A stretch of 64,000 nt of DNA, from the NCBI GenBank assembly GCA_006384855.1, contig VCJN01001821.1:1-64000 (forward strand). The letters are read 5' to 3'. Numbering within the stretch: the first letter of the stretch is position 1; each line of letters begins with the position of its first letter. Below are positions 11,411 to 22,500 of the stretch, one piece after another. This DNA is from Tetraselmis striata. Lineage: Eukaryota > Chlorophyta > Chlorodendrophyceae > Chlorodendrales > Chlorodendraceae. The notes beneath the pieces were generated by a model that saw only the letters and a list, made by a program, of their open reading frames with translations, was not told the DNA's origin and searched no databases. The position numbers and the translations under genes were made by a program.

Positions 11411-13273
11411 GGCAAAACAAAACTAACACCGCAAACTCGCGACTACACGCGGAGATATCGCGAAACCTCGTATCGGGAGCTGACGTGTGTTCTTTGTGGG
11501 CTATTAGTTAAATCGTAGACGGCCGATGCGGCTCATCATAGTAATGCCCATGCAGCGGTCTCCAAGAGCCCACGGGTACTGCGACGGGTACTATGATGAC
11601 GCTGCGCCGTCAGGCCGCACACGCACTCGGCCACAAAAGGTTTTATCACGTACTCGTCACCTGCCAAGCTATACAGCTCCGCGGCCCTCCGCGCTAGCAA
11701 TAATTGTGAAAAAGGGCGCAAAAGCTACAGCAACAGATTCTGGTAGTATATTGTGTATTTGTGGGTGTGTCCCCGCACCGACTCCACCCGCGACACGGCG
11801 GAATGTCGCAGCAACCGTGCGGAGGTGGACAGTAGTATGACGGGCTTGGGCCCCTAGCGCGGCTTCTTGTTGCCACTCGAACGAGCAGACGGGGCAAGAG
11901 GGATGGAGTAGCTCTCGCTTGCCGACGCTCCGCTGCCCGACACATTCGACTGTGGTGGCGGTGCTGCAGCACAGTTCTCAGCACGATCCGCCGGCGCAGT
12001 CGACGATTGCACATGTGCGGCGGGCTCAGGTCCACCTGCTACTTGACAGCTGCTCGGCATCTGAGCATGCTGGCACGCTGACCAAGCCGTGACTGCCGTG
12101 TTGGCAGTCAGCATGCCGCCGAGGGTGACATCGCGTCCGGCGACGGAGCGACTACGGGCTGCTGTCGTCTGTCTGGCCTCCAATCGGGCCTTCAGACCGG
12201 TACTTGGCATGGCGAATGCGATTGAAGACCACGGCAGGAGTAGTATAGCTGCCGCTTGGAAAGGGGGGGGGTCTGAGAAAGGAGTGTTTGATGGTGCCTG
12301 CGAGGCATTGCATGAGGCCGCGGCGATGGGAAAGTATTTTTACATAGGCGGTGGACCGGCCGTCCGGCAGCCCCCGCCCGCCCGCCACAGCGATAGCTAA
12401 CCAACATATGTTGCGGAGGAACCTCGTATATATCCCAAAGCTATGACACCCCTGTGAAGTCCGGGCAAAAATCGCAGCGCCAAGGCGTCGTCACGACGTG
12501 TGCCGTAGGGACGCTAGCCTGGCAAGCACATCACGAAATCTAACAGGCGGGTGACGCAATACTCGTTTGCAGTTAGCATAAGGATCCGGCACATGATAAT
12601 AACATGCGCAATATAAAATGAATGGTACCAAATCCACATGCATGTCACCCGCTTTAGCGATGTACCGCAAAGTACAGGTGTCGGCACAATTGAAACGCGA
12701 GGATTGTCTCGTCTATACGCGAGTTCGCGGCGAAGAGAGTAGTCCCATGATCTTGCAGGCGATAATGGTTATATGGGATTCGACGACGGGTACTAGGGTG
12801 ACAACCGCTCTTTCCTGCCGAGTGCGGGACGCGGAGTGCCGTAATTAATGCTAAGGCACAAAGACTACCGCCCGGAAGATGTGCATTGCTCTGTGGCCGC
12901 CACGTCAAATGGCGTGGCGCAGAGGACGCGGGCAGCCGGTGTCGACGCATGCATACCCAAGGGTTACGCAAGAGAAAGGAAAATCCAAGAACACAGCTCA
13001 AAACATAACGGTGTGACCGCGCGCGCCGCACCGTTAGCATGCTCAAACGACATGCTTGCTCCTACCCGTACTTACTACTGCTGCTCCTCAAATGCACTAT
13101 ACTATTGCACGTACGGGTTTACATGGGAAGCCAGCAAGCTGCTGATACGGCACAGATGCGAATCGGCGAAAACATAATGCGCTACTTTATTTAGTGCTAT
13201 GAAATTCCAGTATGTACCGTGTCACCCCGGGCCGTGCTGATGCAAACGGTTGAAAATTAGTAATGTCTCCCAC
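11411..13273. other. Intergenic stretch without a supported gene
   Basis: Open frames of 75-130 codons exist on both strands, for example minus 11854-12210, rich in Ala and Ser. None shows a recognisable domain, a splice pattern like the host genes, or a match to the other repeats. I see nothing definite. Confidence 0.4.
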
Positions 13274-13475
13274 TACGGGTGCCGACGCACTAATCAGAAA
13301 GAGACGGTTTAAGACTTTGAATTGGAGGTCGGTAACCGCACCAATTTCTTAAATTTCGTATTATATTCGTTGTGATATCGTATCAAAATGCGCCAGGAAA
13401 AGCGACCAATCTTATTGCGCGGTTTCTTCTGGCCGCGTCGGCACCGTACCAACTTATAATAGTATGAAATTGACA
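13274..13475. repeat. About 200-base repeat, copy 1, with short inner TIRs (GTGCCGACGC)
   Basis: It begins CTACGGGTGCCGACGCAC and carries the inverted word GCGTCGGCACCGTA at 13435-13448. The 175 bases between are a MITE-like unit. Similarity to the copy at 14207-14408 runs on for some 25 bases past the right inverted repeat, to AAATTGA. See the element in the polymerase intron (19712-20346), which has the same TIR words. Confidence 0.6.
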
Positions 13476-14195
13476 CCACCATTGCCTCTATCCTCGGCGT
13501 GTCAGGCTCGGATCCAACGACTGCATTGTGGGCCGCAGAGCGCCACACAATCCACCACAAGCATGACGAGGGTGTCCAAAACGCAGGCGGCATGCTTCGG
13601 TATGTTCCCTTCGCCGTCTCCGAGTTCGACTCGCTAGCCCCAGACGTTGAGGCTTTCTTGGTGGACGAGCCCGCGAATCAAAGCTAGCCACACGCACACT
13701 GGCCAGAAAATCGGTCAGCTCTTGTCTGCGTGGCGCCGCCGTTTCTCCTCGCTCGTCAACATGGCGCATGCAGACAACGTTCTTTGCGGGGTCGTGGCGG
13801 CGCGCGGCACGTGATGGTGCTCCTGCGCATATGTCGCGTCGCTAGTCAACCTATGTTGCTATGACCCGGGTCATCGGCTACAATAAGCGTACTCGCCGCG
13901 GCTGACGGCCCACCCCTGGGCGGTGGTCCCCATTGGTTTCCTGGTTCCCTTTCGGTTTTTTCTATTTGGTCGTTCCTTGGCTTTCATTGCTTCCATGGAC
14001 CCTTTGGTTCCTTGGCGACTTGGTGGCTTCAGTCTTGGTTTCCGTGGCTCTTCCTTGGTTCTTTCGCTCCCCGGCCTCCTGCTTGACCCTTGGTTTCATG
14101 CTTATTTTATATATCTTTTGCGGGCAACCTTTCACAATTGCTTTACGTACTGCTTTCGTACGCATGTGTTAAAAACACTGATGTAAGTAAGTAGA
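13470..14195 (+). mobile_element. 5'-truncated LINE copy (C-terminal endonuclease part and 3' tail)
   Basis: From GACACCACCATTGCC onward this follows the 3' part of the LINE ORF at 27685-28107 and its 3' untranslated region to about 28300. The protein part reads GMLRYVPFAVSEFDSLAP, the restriction-like endonuclease end of that ORF. The frame of the LINE protein is interrupted (for example a stop after DEPANQS, at 13684), so this is a dead copy. It lacks the whole reverse transcriptase. It sits between two copies of a 200-base repeat. Confidence 0.8.
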
Positions 14196-14206
14196 TTTTG
14201 AAATTG

Positions 14207-14408
14207 TACGAGGAGTGCCGACGCACCAATAAGAAAGACACGGTTTAAGAGTTCTGAGGTCGGTAACCGCAACTTCACAAATTTCGTAGTATTAGTGTTG
14301 TGATATCGTATTAAACGAGCTGGGAAAAGCGACCACTTTCTCTTTCACCGCGGTTTCTTGTAGCCGCGTCGGCACCGGTAGACTACATTTTTAAATAATG
14401 ACAATTGA
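14207..14408. repeat. About 200-base repeat, copy 2
   Basis: Direct copy of 13274-13475: GAGTGCCGACGCACCAAT at its left side, GCGTCGGCACCGGTA near its right side, then the shared AATTGA ending. The two copies bracket the truncated LINE. Confidence 0.6.
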
Positions 14409-14640
14409 CGAGCGCTGCTGCTCTCATAGGTATTTTTAGTTTCTATCAGTTGGTAACGACGATATATATACTGCTGATTAATTTACGTAAAGAAAGGATT
14501 TTACTGACCGCCTGTATTATCCCAGGCTTTCTCAATCAATAATTCCTGGCTGGGGCGATGCGATTTGTGTGCCGCGTTTAAAATCAGATTTACGCCTGTC
14601 ACACGGGGCGGGCACTCCGGCTGAGGAGTCGGCGTTCATT

Positions 14641-14828
14641 TTTCACTTCATCCGGCCCGCAGATATGAATCAATATATGAATATGAAAAAAATGAATCGT
14701 CATCTGCGAATATTTCGCTATCCATCTAGCACGCGACAGCTTCATCCGGCCCGCAGATATGAATCGTCAATTTATGAATATGAAAAAAATGAATCGTCAT
14801 CTGCGAATATTTCGCTATCCATCAGCAC
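14641..14828. repeat. Two tandem copies of a roughly 95-base unit
   Basis: CTTCATCCGGCCCGCAGATA, followed by an A-rich part and CATCTGCGAATATTTCGC, occurs twice in a row (starts near 14646 and 14740). The copies are nearly identical, so the duplication is recent. No function seen. The rest of the space up to 15219 holds a long G-run (14874-14897) and the 3' flank of the polymerase gene. Confidence 0.85.
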
Positions 14829-15219
14829 GCGGCTGCGTGAAGCAAACTGAGGCCATCACTGGAGGGCGGAACGGGGGGGGGGGGGGGGGGGGGGGGGCGA
14901 TTGTTACACCTCACGGGTGCTGGACACGGCACGTGCCTGCTCGCAACATCTGCAGCAGCAGCAGCCTAGGGCGAGGGGGGGGACTGGAGCAGCCCGAGGC
15001 TTGCGGCCTGGAGAAGGCGGCGCAGAGCATTCAAGTTCTATTTGCGTGGCGAGAGCAGGGTATGAGCGAGTTAACTTGTGCTCACGCAGTCGGAGTCGCC
15101 GCCTCTGCCGAGGTGTAGACTAAAGCGCCTGGTCTTCGCGATGCAGAGAGAGCATCACAGTCCGTCTTTGCCGAGGGAAGGAGGCGGGAGAACGGGGGTG
15201 GGTCGAGAGCAGCGGCTGC

Positions 15220-18200
15220 TCATGCGCGCGCGGTCGCGGGGGCGGCGCTGTAGAGGCGGCCCATGTCGATCCACTTATACAGGCACCGGTCGCTGAAGCG
15301 GCGCAGCATCGCGAGCGCGGCGCCGTACGCGCCCGCCACCGGCCGCAGGCCCGCCTCCGCCCGCGCCGCCGCGGCGTCGCGCTCCGCCGCTTCAGTGGCG
15401 GCCACGGCCCGCTTCGCTGCCCGGCGCGTGTCAACCAGACGCGTGAAGTGGCTGAGCTGGGTGTAGAGCTGCGCCTCCGTGACGCCGCGAAGCATGGTCG
15501 CCGTGCTGGCGCCGCTAGCGCAGGCGGGAAGCGAGCCGGGCGTGGAGGCGCCGATGACCCGCAGGCTGACGTCGCGGCTCTCGACGGGCGCCACCTCGTC
15601 GTCGCTGCGCAGGGGCGCGGCGTAGTAGGCGTCGATCGCACCGCGCGCGGCCAGAACGGCCTGGTTGGCGAGCTGCGCGGGCGTGAGCGGCTCGGCCAGA
15701 GGGGTGGGGGCGAGCGGATGCGCGCTGCCGCCGCCGGCGAGCTCGGCGGCCGGCACGGCCTTGAAGCGCACCCCCTCGGCCGAGCACAGCCAGAGCGGGT
15801 CGCAACCCTTGTAGGTGTCGTCGTCGTCCAGCAGGCTGCCGCCGCCCGCCGCGCCGAGCTCCTCGCGCAGCTCCGCGCCGCTGCCGCGCCCGCCGCTGCC
15901 GGCGCTGTGGAAGCGCGACGCGTCCAGGCCCAGGCAGCCGGCCAGGCGGCCGGGGTCGGTGCCCTCGATGGGACTGCACAGCCGAGACACCACCGGGTGG
16001 ACCTGCCGGGCCGGGCCCAGAGGGCAGCCGTCAGGACGCGGTGGACGGCGGCGACACTTCGAACAAATAAAAAAAAATGATGAAGACTTCTAAAACTGAT
16101 TTTACAGTACCCGCTTTTAACTCAATTTAAAGCATTGTGAATCGTCGGTATTTGTCGAACGGGGCAATTGTTGCTGCACGCAGTCGTGGCGGGGAGGGGC
16201 GCCCCCACCTGCTGGCCGAGGTAGTACTCCGCGTCCACGCGCAGCCGGCTGTTGGCCTTGAGCTCCTCGGGGTGATACGCGCGCTCCGCGAGCGGGCGCG
16301 CGTCCGCCGCCGCCGGCTCGCCCTCTTCGGGCGCGAGCGTGCAGATGATGTACGGCACCGTCTCGCCGGCCGCGACGCCGTTGCGCTTGCCGGCCGCCTT
16401 GCGGCGCAGCGCCACCTGCACGTGCGGCTGGTTCTTCGCGTCCGGGTAGTCCTCCGGCTGCTTGGTCAGCTGCTTGGTGATCACAAACTTGTTCACCGCC
16501 ACCTGCCCGCGGTGCACCGTGTCCTTCACCTGCTGCAGGTGCGCGTGGATGGCCTCCACCACGTCCTCCTGCGCCTTGCCCGACATGATCTCCCGCAGCG
16601 CAAAGTTGCCGCAGTCCTTGGAGAGCGGGCACCAGTCGCGACGCACGATGTCCAGCCCCTTCTGCTCCATCTCCGCCCGCACCTCCCCCGACGGCAGCAG
16701 CTCCACCTTCATGGCCGCGTACTTCTTCTTCTTCAGCAGCAACATGCTCTTGTACACGCCGTCGATCTCTATCTCCAGCATGCGGTAGCGCTTGTTCACC
16801 TCCTTCTTTACCGCCTGCCCCATCTTCCACACCTGCCCGCCGCCGCCGCCGACGACCACCGAGGGTCAGCAGCAGCAGCAAGGGAGCGCATGCAGCGGCG
16901 GGGAGCCCCAGGGGGGGGGGGGGGCGCGCACATCTGGGAGGTTGTCCGTGCCGGTGTTGATCATGATCGAGTCGGTGTCGCCGTAGATGATCTCCAGGCC
17001 GATGGAGCGCTCCACCAGGTCCACCGTGCTCTGCAGGATCTCGCGCCCCTGGCTTGTGATCAGCTCCGCCAGCGGCTTGCAGTAGAAGCGCGAGTTGGCA
17101 AAGCCCAGGCAGCCGTACCTGCCGGCGGAGCAGCGCACGCCCCCCCGTCAGAGGGGCACCGGGGCGGCGGGCATGGCGAGGCGGGACAGTCCGTCAGACC
17201 CGCGCAGACATCGGGCCCGGAGGGGGGGGGGGGGGGGGCTCGGCGCACATGGAGTTGGCCGTCAGCTTGAGCGCCTGCTGGCGGATGTTGAGCTGCTCCT
17301 TGCGCACCGCGTCGCTCTCGTTCTTCAGCAGGTTCTTCACCTGCCGGCGGCGCTGCACCAGCTTGCGGATCACGCTCGGCAGCGGCGCCATCTCCTCCGT
17401 CGACATCGGCAGCGGCGCCATCTCGCCGTCCTGCCGGGCCCAACGCGCCAGCGGAGCGCGGCAGAGGACGTCAGGTCGGATGTCCCGCACAGAAGAGCCA
17501 GTCGCCCCTCGTCATCGCCGCACCAACTCCACCCCCCACCAAGCAGTCGGTCCTCAACAACGCCAGTGCCCCCCCCCACCACCAAGCCACTGTGGTCATG
17601 GTGTGACGGGTGTTTTAAGCGACTCCATTCGACCCTGAGTCCAAGCGCAAATGAGGTAGGGGGGGGGGGGGGGGGATTGCCTGCGGGCGGTCGACGGTGG
17701 TGAAGCAGATGTTGTACTCCTGGATGATGGAGGGGTACAGCGAGTTGAAGTCCAGCAGCAGGACGTACTTGTCGTACAGCCCCTTCTTGGGCTCCAGCAC
17801 CAGGCCGCCCGAGTACTGCGGCCCCTTGCCGCCCTTCTTGCCGCCCTCGCTGCCGTCGCCGCCGCCGCCGCGCAGCTTCTCCAGGCGCACCTTGTCCTGC
17901 GGGCACCGCCCCCCCCCCGCACGCGTCAGCGCCACGCCGTAGGGCCGACGACGCCCGCTCTGGGTTCGCGACACCGCGACGTCGTCGAATGCGGATGCGC
18001 TGAATGTGGAGAAACCTTAGATAGAGCTGTAGGTGGTTGGGGGGAACCACAGCATTCCGGTCAGGTGAGCTTATAATGACGAGGGTTCTCATGGGGGCGT
18101 CGGCAGCCCCCGAGTCGGTGTGCATTCGGGACGCGGCACGGAGCTGCCGGCTCGGCGGCGCCCTGAGCCGCTCCATCACCCCCTCTCCCACCCCGTCGTC

Positions 18201-19484
18201 CTGATCGAATCGTGGAGGGAGGGGGGGGGTGACCTTGGCGGAGAGGCGGTCGGGGGTGATGAACTTGCGGGCGTGGAACTCGTGGAGGAGCAGCATCTCG
18301 ATGCGCTGCGCGCGCGACCCCGCCAGCGTCTTGGACCACTGGAAGCCCGACAGGCAGGTGAGCTGGCGCGTGAGGGGGAGCACGCTGAGGTGGAACATGA
18401 GGCCCATGGCCAGCCAGGCGTCGCTGTTGGTGTGCTCCACCAGCGCCATCAGCCCCGCCGCGCTCTCGTAGCTCCGCAGCGCGTTGCCGCCCGCCAGCTC
18501 GGAGCGCGACTGCCCCAGCAGGCTCTTGGACAGCGTGCCCAGCGTGTAGTCCACCTCCTTCACCAACTCGCGTGCTGCCGGCCGGGTGGCGCAGCACAGA
18601 GCCGAGGGGGGGGGGGGGGGGGGGGCAGTCAGTGCCGCCCACCAGCAACGCAATGTGCCGCTGTCGAAGTGACAGTCAGCGCAATCGCATCCCTCCTGCA
18701 GTTCCTTTCTGAGATGACACTGTGGAACCCCTTTGATACATAGCAGAGACGGCCGGGGGAGGAGGGAAGGATGGGCGGGGGCGATGGGGGTGATATGGAA
18801 ATGGGGGGGGGGGGGGCGCTCACCCGCGAGGTAGGTGTCGCACAGCAGGCGGCCCGAGAGGGCGGAGAGCACGCCGTGCGAGGCGCCGCCGCCAAAGACG
18901 TTGCCGCCGCCGGCGAGGTTGGGGAAGCGGCTGCGCTTGAGGCGGCCGATGCGGCTCCAGTGGGGCACCTGCCGGCGGGGGAAGGGAGGGGGGGGGGGGG
19001 GGGGGGGGCGTTGGCCAGCGGGCAGCGTCAGCCTTGCGCCGCCGCCGCCGCTGCCGCACTCGCACCCGGCATCGGGGCGCCGAAGGGGGGGGGGAGGGGG
19101 GGGGGAGGGGGCTCACCTTGTGCTGCTGCATGCGGTGCAGCAGGACGTCCATGTCAAAGCCGGCGATGTTGTGGCCGACGTACACGTCGGCGTCCAGCGT
19201 GCGCAGGCGCGCCAGCAGGTACGTCAGCAGCGCGCGCTCGCTGCCCTGCATGCTCAGCATCGCGCCGCCGTTGCGCTGCCCGAGCGGGCTGTCGTTGGCG
19301 GCCTCCACCTGCGCCTGGAAGCCCAGGGGCCAGGGGCTGTTGTCCAGCTTGCGGACCGCGCTGAAGTGGCGCAGATGCTTGGGCGTGTTCCACTCCTCCT
19401 TGCTGGTGGGGCCGTCGATCTGCCGGCATGCCGGGGCGGGGGGAGACCGCGTGAGCACGCACCCCATAGAACGGAAGCTGGGGG

Positions 19485-19530
<46 letters not shown>

Positions 19531-22500
19531 GATGTGCAGATATATACATATAGACATATACAGAATATGTATACATATATACATATATATTAAAAATATA
19601 TATATATATATATATGCACATATAGGGGAGAGCCCTTGCAAATGCAATCAAGACATGTCTGAGACAGCTGCATGCTTGCTTACACACCCTCTTTATATCC
19701 ATTTCCTTCACTACGGGTGCCGGCGCATCCGTCATAACCCATCACAACCGTTGCTAGCGCGTAGGTGACAATTCATTCCAAACGGCCTTGCCTGGCTGTG
19801 TTGGAATTCGCCACCCTTCCAGCGATTTTCTATTTGCATTCTATTTCGCTATTCTATTCTTCTATCACTCTTAGTATACCGTATATATTATGTACCATTT
19901 ACCGGTGCGTCAAGATAGCGGAAGATCCGATATTAGTAATGGATAAGATACGGATTCCTCGTACCCCTCGTAACCCCTGCTGCTTAGGCGTAGTAATCGT
20001 CAGTGATCGGTGTCTAATTTGAAACAATGCACGTAAGATTATCCTGAATACATGGGCAATGCCAAGTCAAATAATGTCCTTAGTGCTATCCGGAGTCAAT
20101 TCGCTGCACGACTAATTCGCATCTGTGAGTTTTCTTTCAAGAAAAGTCACATTATCCACACATGTTCCATTTCCATTTCCATTCTAATTGCCGCACTTGC
20201 ATCCTAATAGACTGGTGGGTTTATAAGCCTCCGCTTGGGTTTGCCAGCCGCCAATAAGGACATTTGCTATAGTGTTGTCTTTGTTTGACCTGTGACATGA
20301 CGGGCGGGCTCCAATTTGCTGCGTTATTACCGCATCGGCACCCGTACGAGCGGAAAGACGGCATTTTCTATAGGTCACGCAGCCACTCTGCCCCCGCCCC
20401 CCCCCCCCCCCCCACCAATATGCCCATCCGCCCCCTCCCCGCATGCGGCAACCGTTGTGCCTTTGAGACGATAGCTACACTGGTTTCGGAGTACGGGTTC
20501 TCGATCTGGGGGCCTAGAGGTCACCGTTTCGATCCCTACCGTTGTGGCGATTTGATGTCTTGCGGGGGCGGGGGGGGGGGGGGGGGAGCGTAGTGACACC
20601 CGACACGCCCATATGCCGCCGCCCCCCTCCCAACAGACACACACAAACACAAACACACCCACGAGGTGCACTGCATCGGTGAGAGGGGGGAGGGGGGGGG
20701 GGGGGGGTTCTGGGCGGCCGCACCTTGGCGTGGCTGGTGTGCAGCACGCTGACGGCGACGATCTCGTTGGCGTTGGTCGCGGGGTTGACGTGCGTCTTGA
20801 TGTGCAGCGAGGCGACGACGAGCGGGGGCACCTCGCGGTTGGCGACCTCGCCGCCGGTGACGACCGCCTTGGGGCCCGCCACCTCCAGCTCCACCGCGCA
20901 CCAACTCACCTGGCAAGAGCGCACCCGGGGCGGAGGGGGTCCTTCATGCGAGCCATCCTCAAGCTGGCCACAGCACTCGCGGATGGGTGGTCAGCCCTAG
21001 CAAACCCTAATTAATACCACCCTGGAGATTTCACTTCTTTCACAATCCAATATCCTGAAATTCAGCCGACCGTACGGGTACGGGTCCCTCCGCATCATGC
21101 GGGTGCCTCATGTGCAAAGGGCCTTCCTCAACGTGCAGCATGTTTTGGGACCCATCACTGGGTGAACTGCGTCTGCCCGCCCAACGCAGCCCTACGACGT
21201 GAACACTTTGGGAGGGGGGGGGGGGGGGGGGGCTGACCTGGCGGCTGGCCTCCACCGTGACCGCGTTCTTGAGCGTGAGCCAGGAGGGGCCCATGACGGT
21301 GCGCTTGACGATGAGCGACTCGGCGAGCGAGGTGGTGGTGCCAAAGACGCCGGTGAAGAGCGAGCCGGACAGGCCGACCGGGAGCTGCCCCATCGCGGCG
21401 GGGTACTTGACCTTGAGCACCCACTGCTGGCCGTGCGGGATGCCCGGCTCCTCGAAGGCGTAGCTGCGCTGCACGACCGAGAGGGTGGTGCGCGTGATGC
21501 CGTGCCGGGCGAGCGCCTCCTTCACCTCCTGCTTCAGCTCCTTGGCGAGCTCCTGCAGGTGGATGTTGAGGTCCCTCTGCAGCGCCCGCCCGATCACACG
21601 TCAGCCGGGTGCCGCCAGCCTGAGCAGGGACCCCGGGCGGCTGGCGAGGATGGCACAACAGCTGGTGCGTTGAGAGGGCCGCATGCTGCTGGCAATGCGA
21701 AAGGAACCCCGACCCTTTGCCGGTTCGTGCCGGCCGGGCCGAGAGACAGCTGGCATGTTCAGCATCAAAGACTAAACAGGAACAACGTAGAAATGGAAAC
21801 TTCAACTCCGAATTGCGTCGAGACTGTGGCGCTGATGGAGGAAAGGGAATGATATAAGAGGAAAGGAAATAGGATATAAGAGGAAAGGAAGGGATGGGGG
21901 GGGGGGGGGGGGGGGAGTCGCGCCTTCTTGGAGGCATCCGCCTTGCTCTGCTGCAGCAGCTCGTCGATGTGGCCCGAGGGGTCCGTCAGGACGCCCTGGC
22001 GCGGCACCACGACGAGCGTGCGCACCATGTCGCGCACCACGGCGCAGGCCGAAACGTGCTTGCCCTCGCTCATCACCTTGCCAAACAGGAAGAGGGTGCC
22101 TGGGGGAGGAGGGGGCACGGGCTCAGCCGCCCCTGCCACATGACTCATCGGCCGCGGGCATCATGCCCTTTCGAGATGTGGTCCGGGCAGAGTGTTGCCG
22201 CAGGGGGGGTGGGGGGGGGGGGGGGGGGCACCGGGCTGGTTGGACTCCTCGTGCACGTCGATGAGGAAGAAGGGCGTGTCGCCGCCCTCCACCGCCATCG
22301 CTGTCTCCCCACCCACCGTGCCCTCCTTCTCTTCCTCCTCCGCCGCCGCCTCCTCCGAGCCGTCCGCTGCACAGAGGTCCGCCCAGCCGCTTGCGCCCGC
22401 GCCGTCCTCCTCCTCCTCCATCACCGCGCCCTTCCCGGCCGGCGCCGCGCGGCTCTTGCCCTCCTCCCCCTCCTCCTCCTCCTCCTCCGCGTCCTCGGCC

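Noticed and set aside
15448-17270. Plus-strand ORFs of 200-377 codons across POLA1
   Set aside because: High GC keeps the antisense frames open. The minus strand carries conserved polymerase motifs with consistent intron phases.
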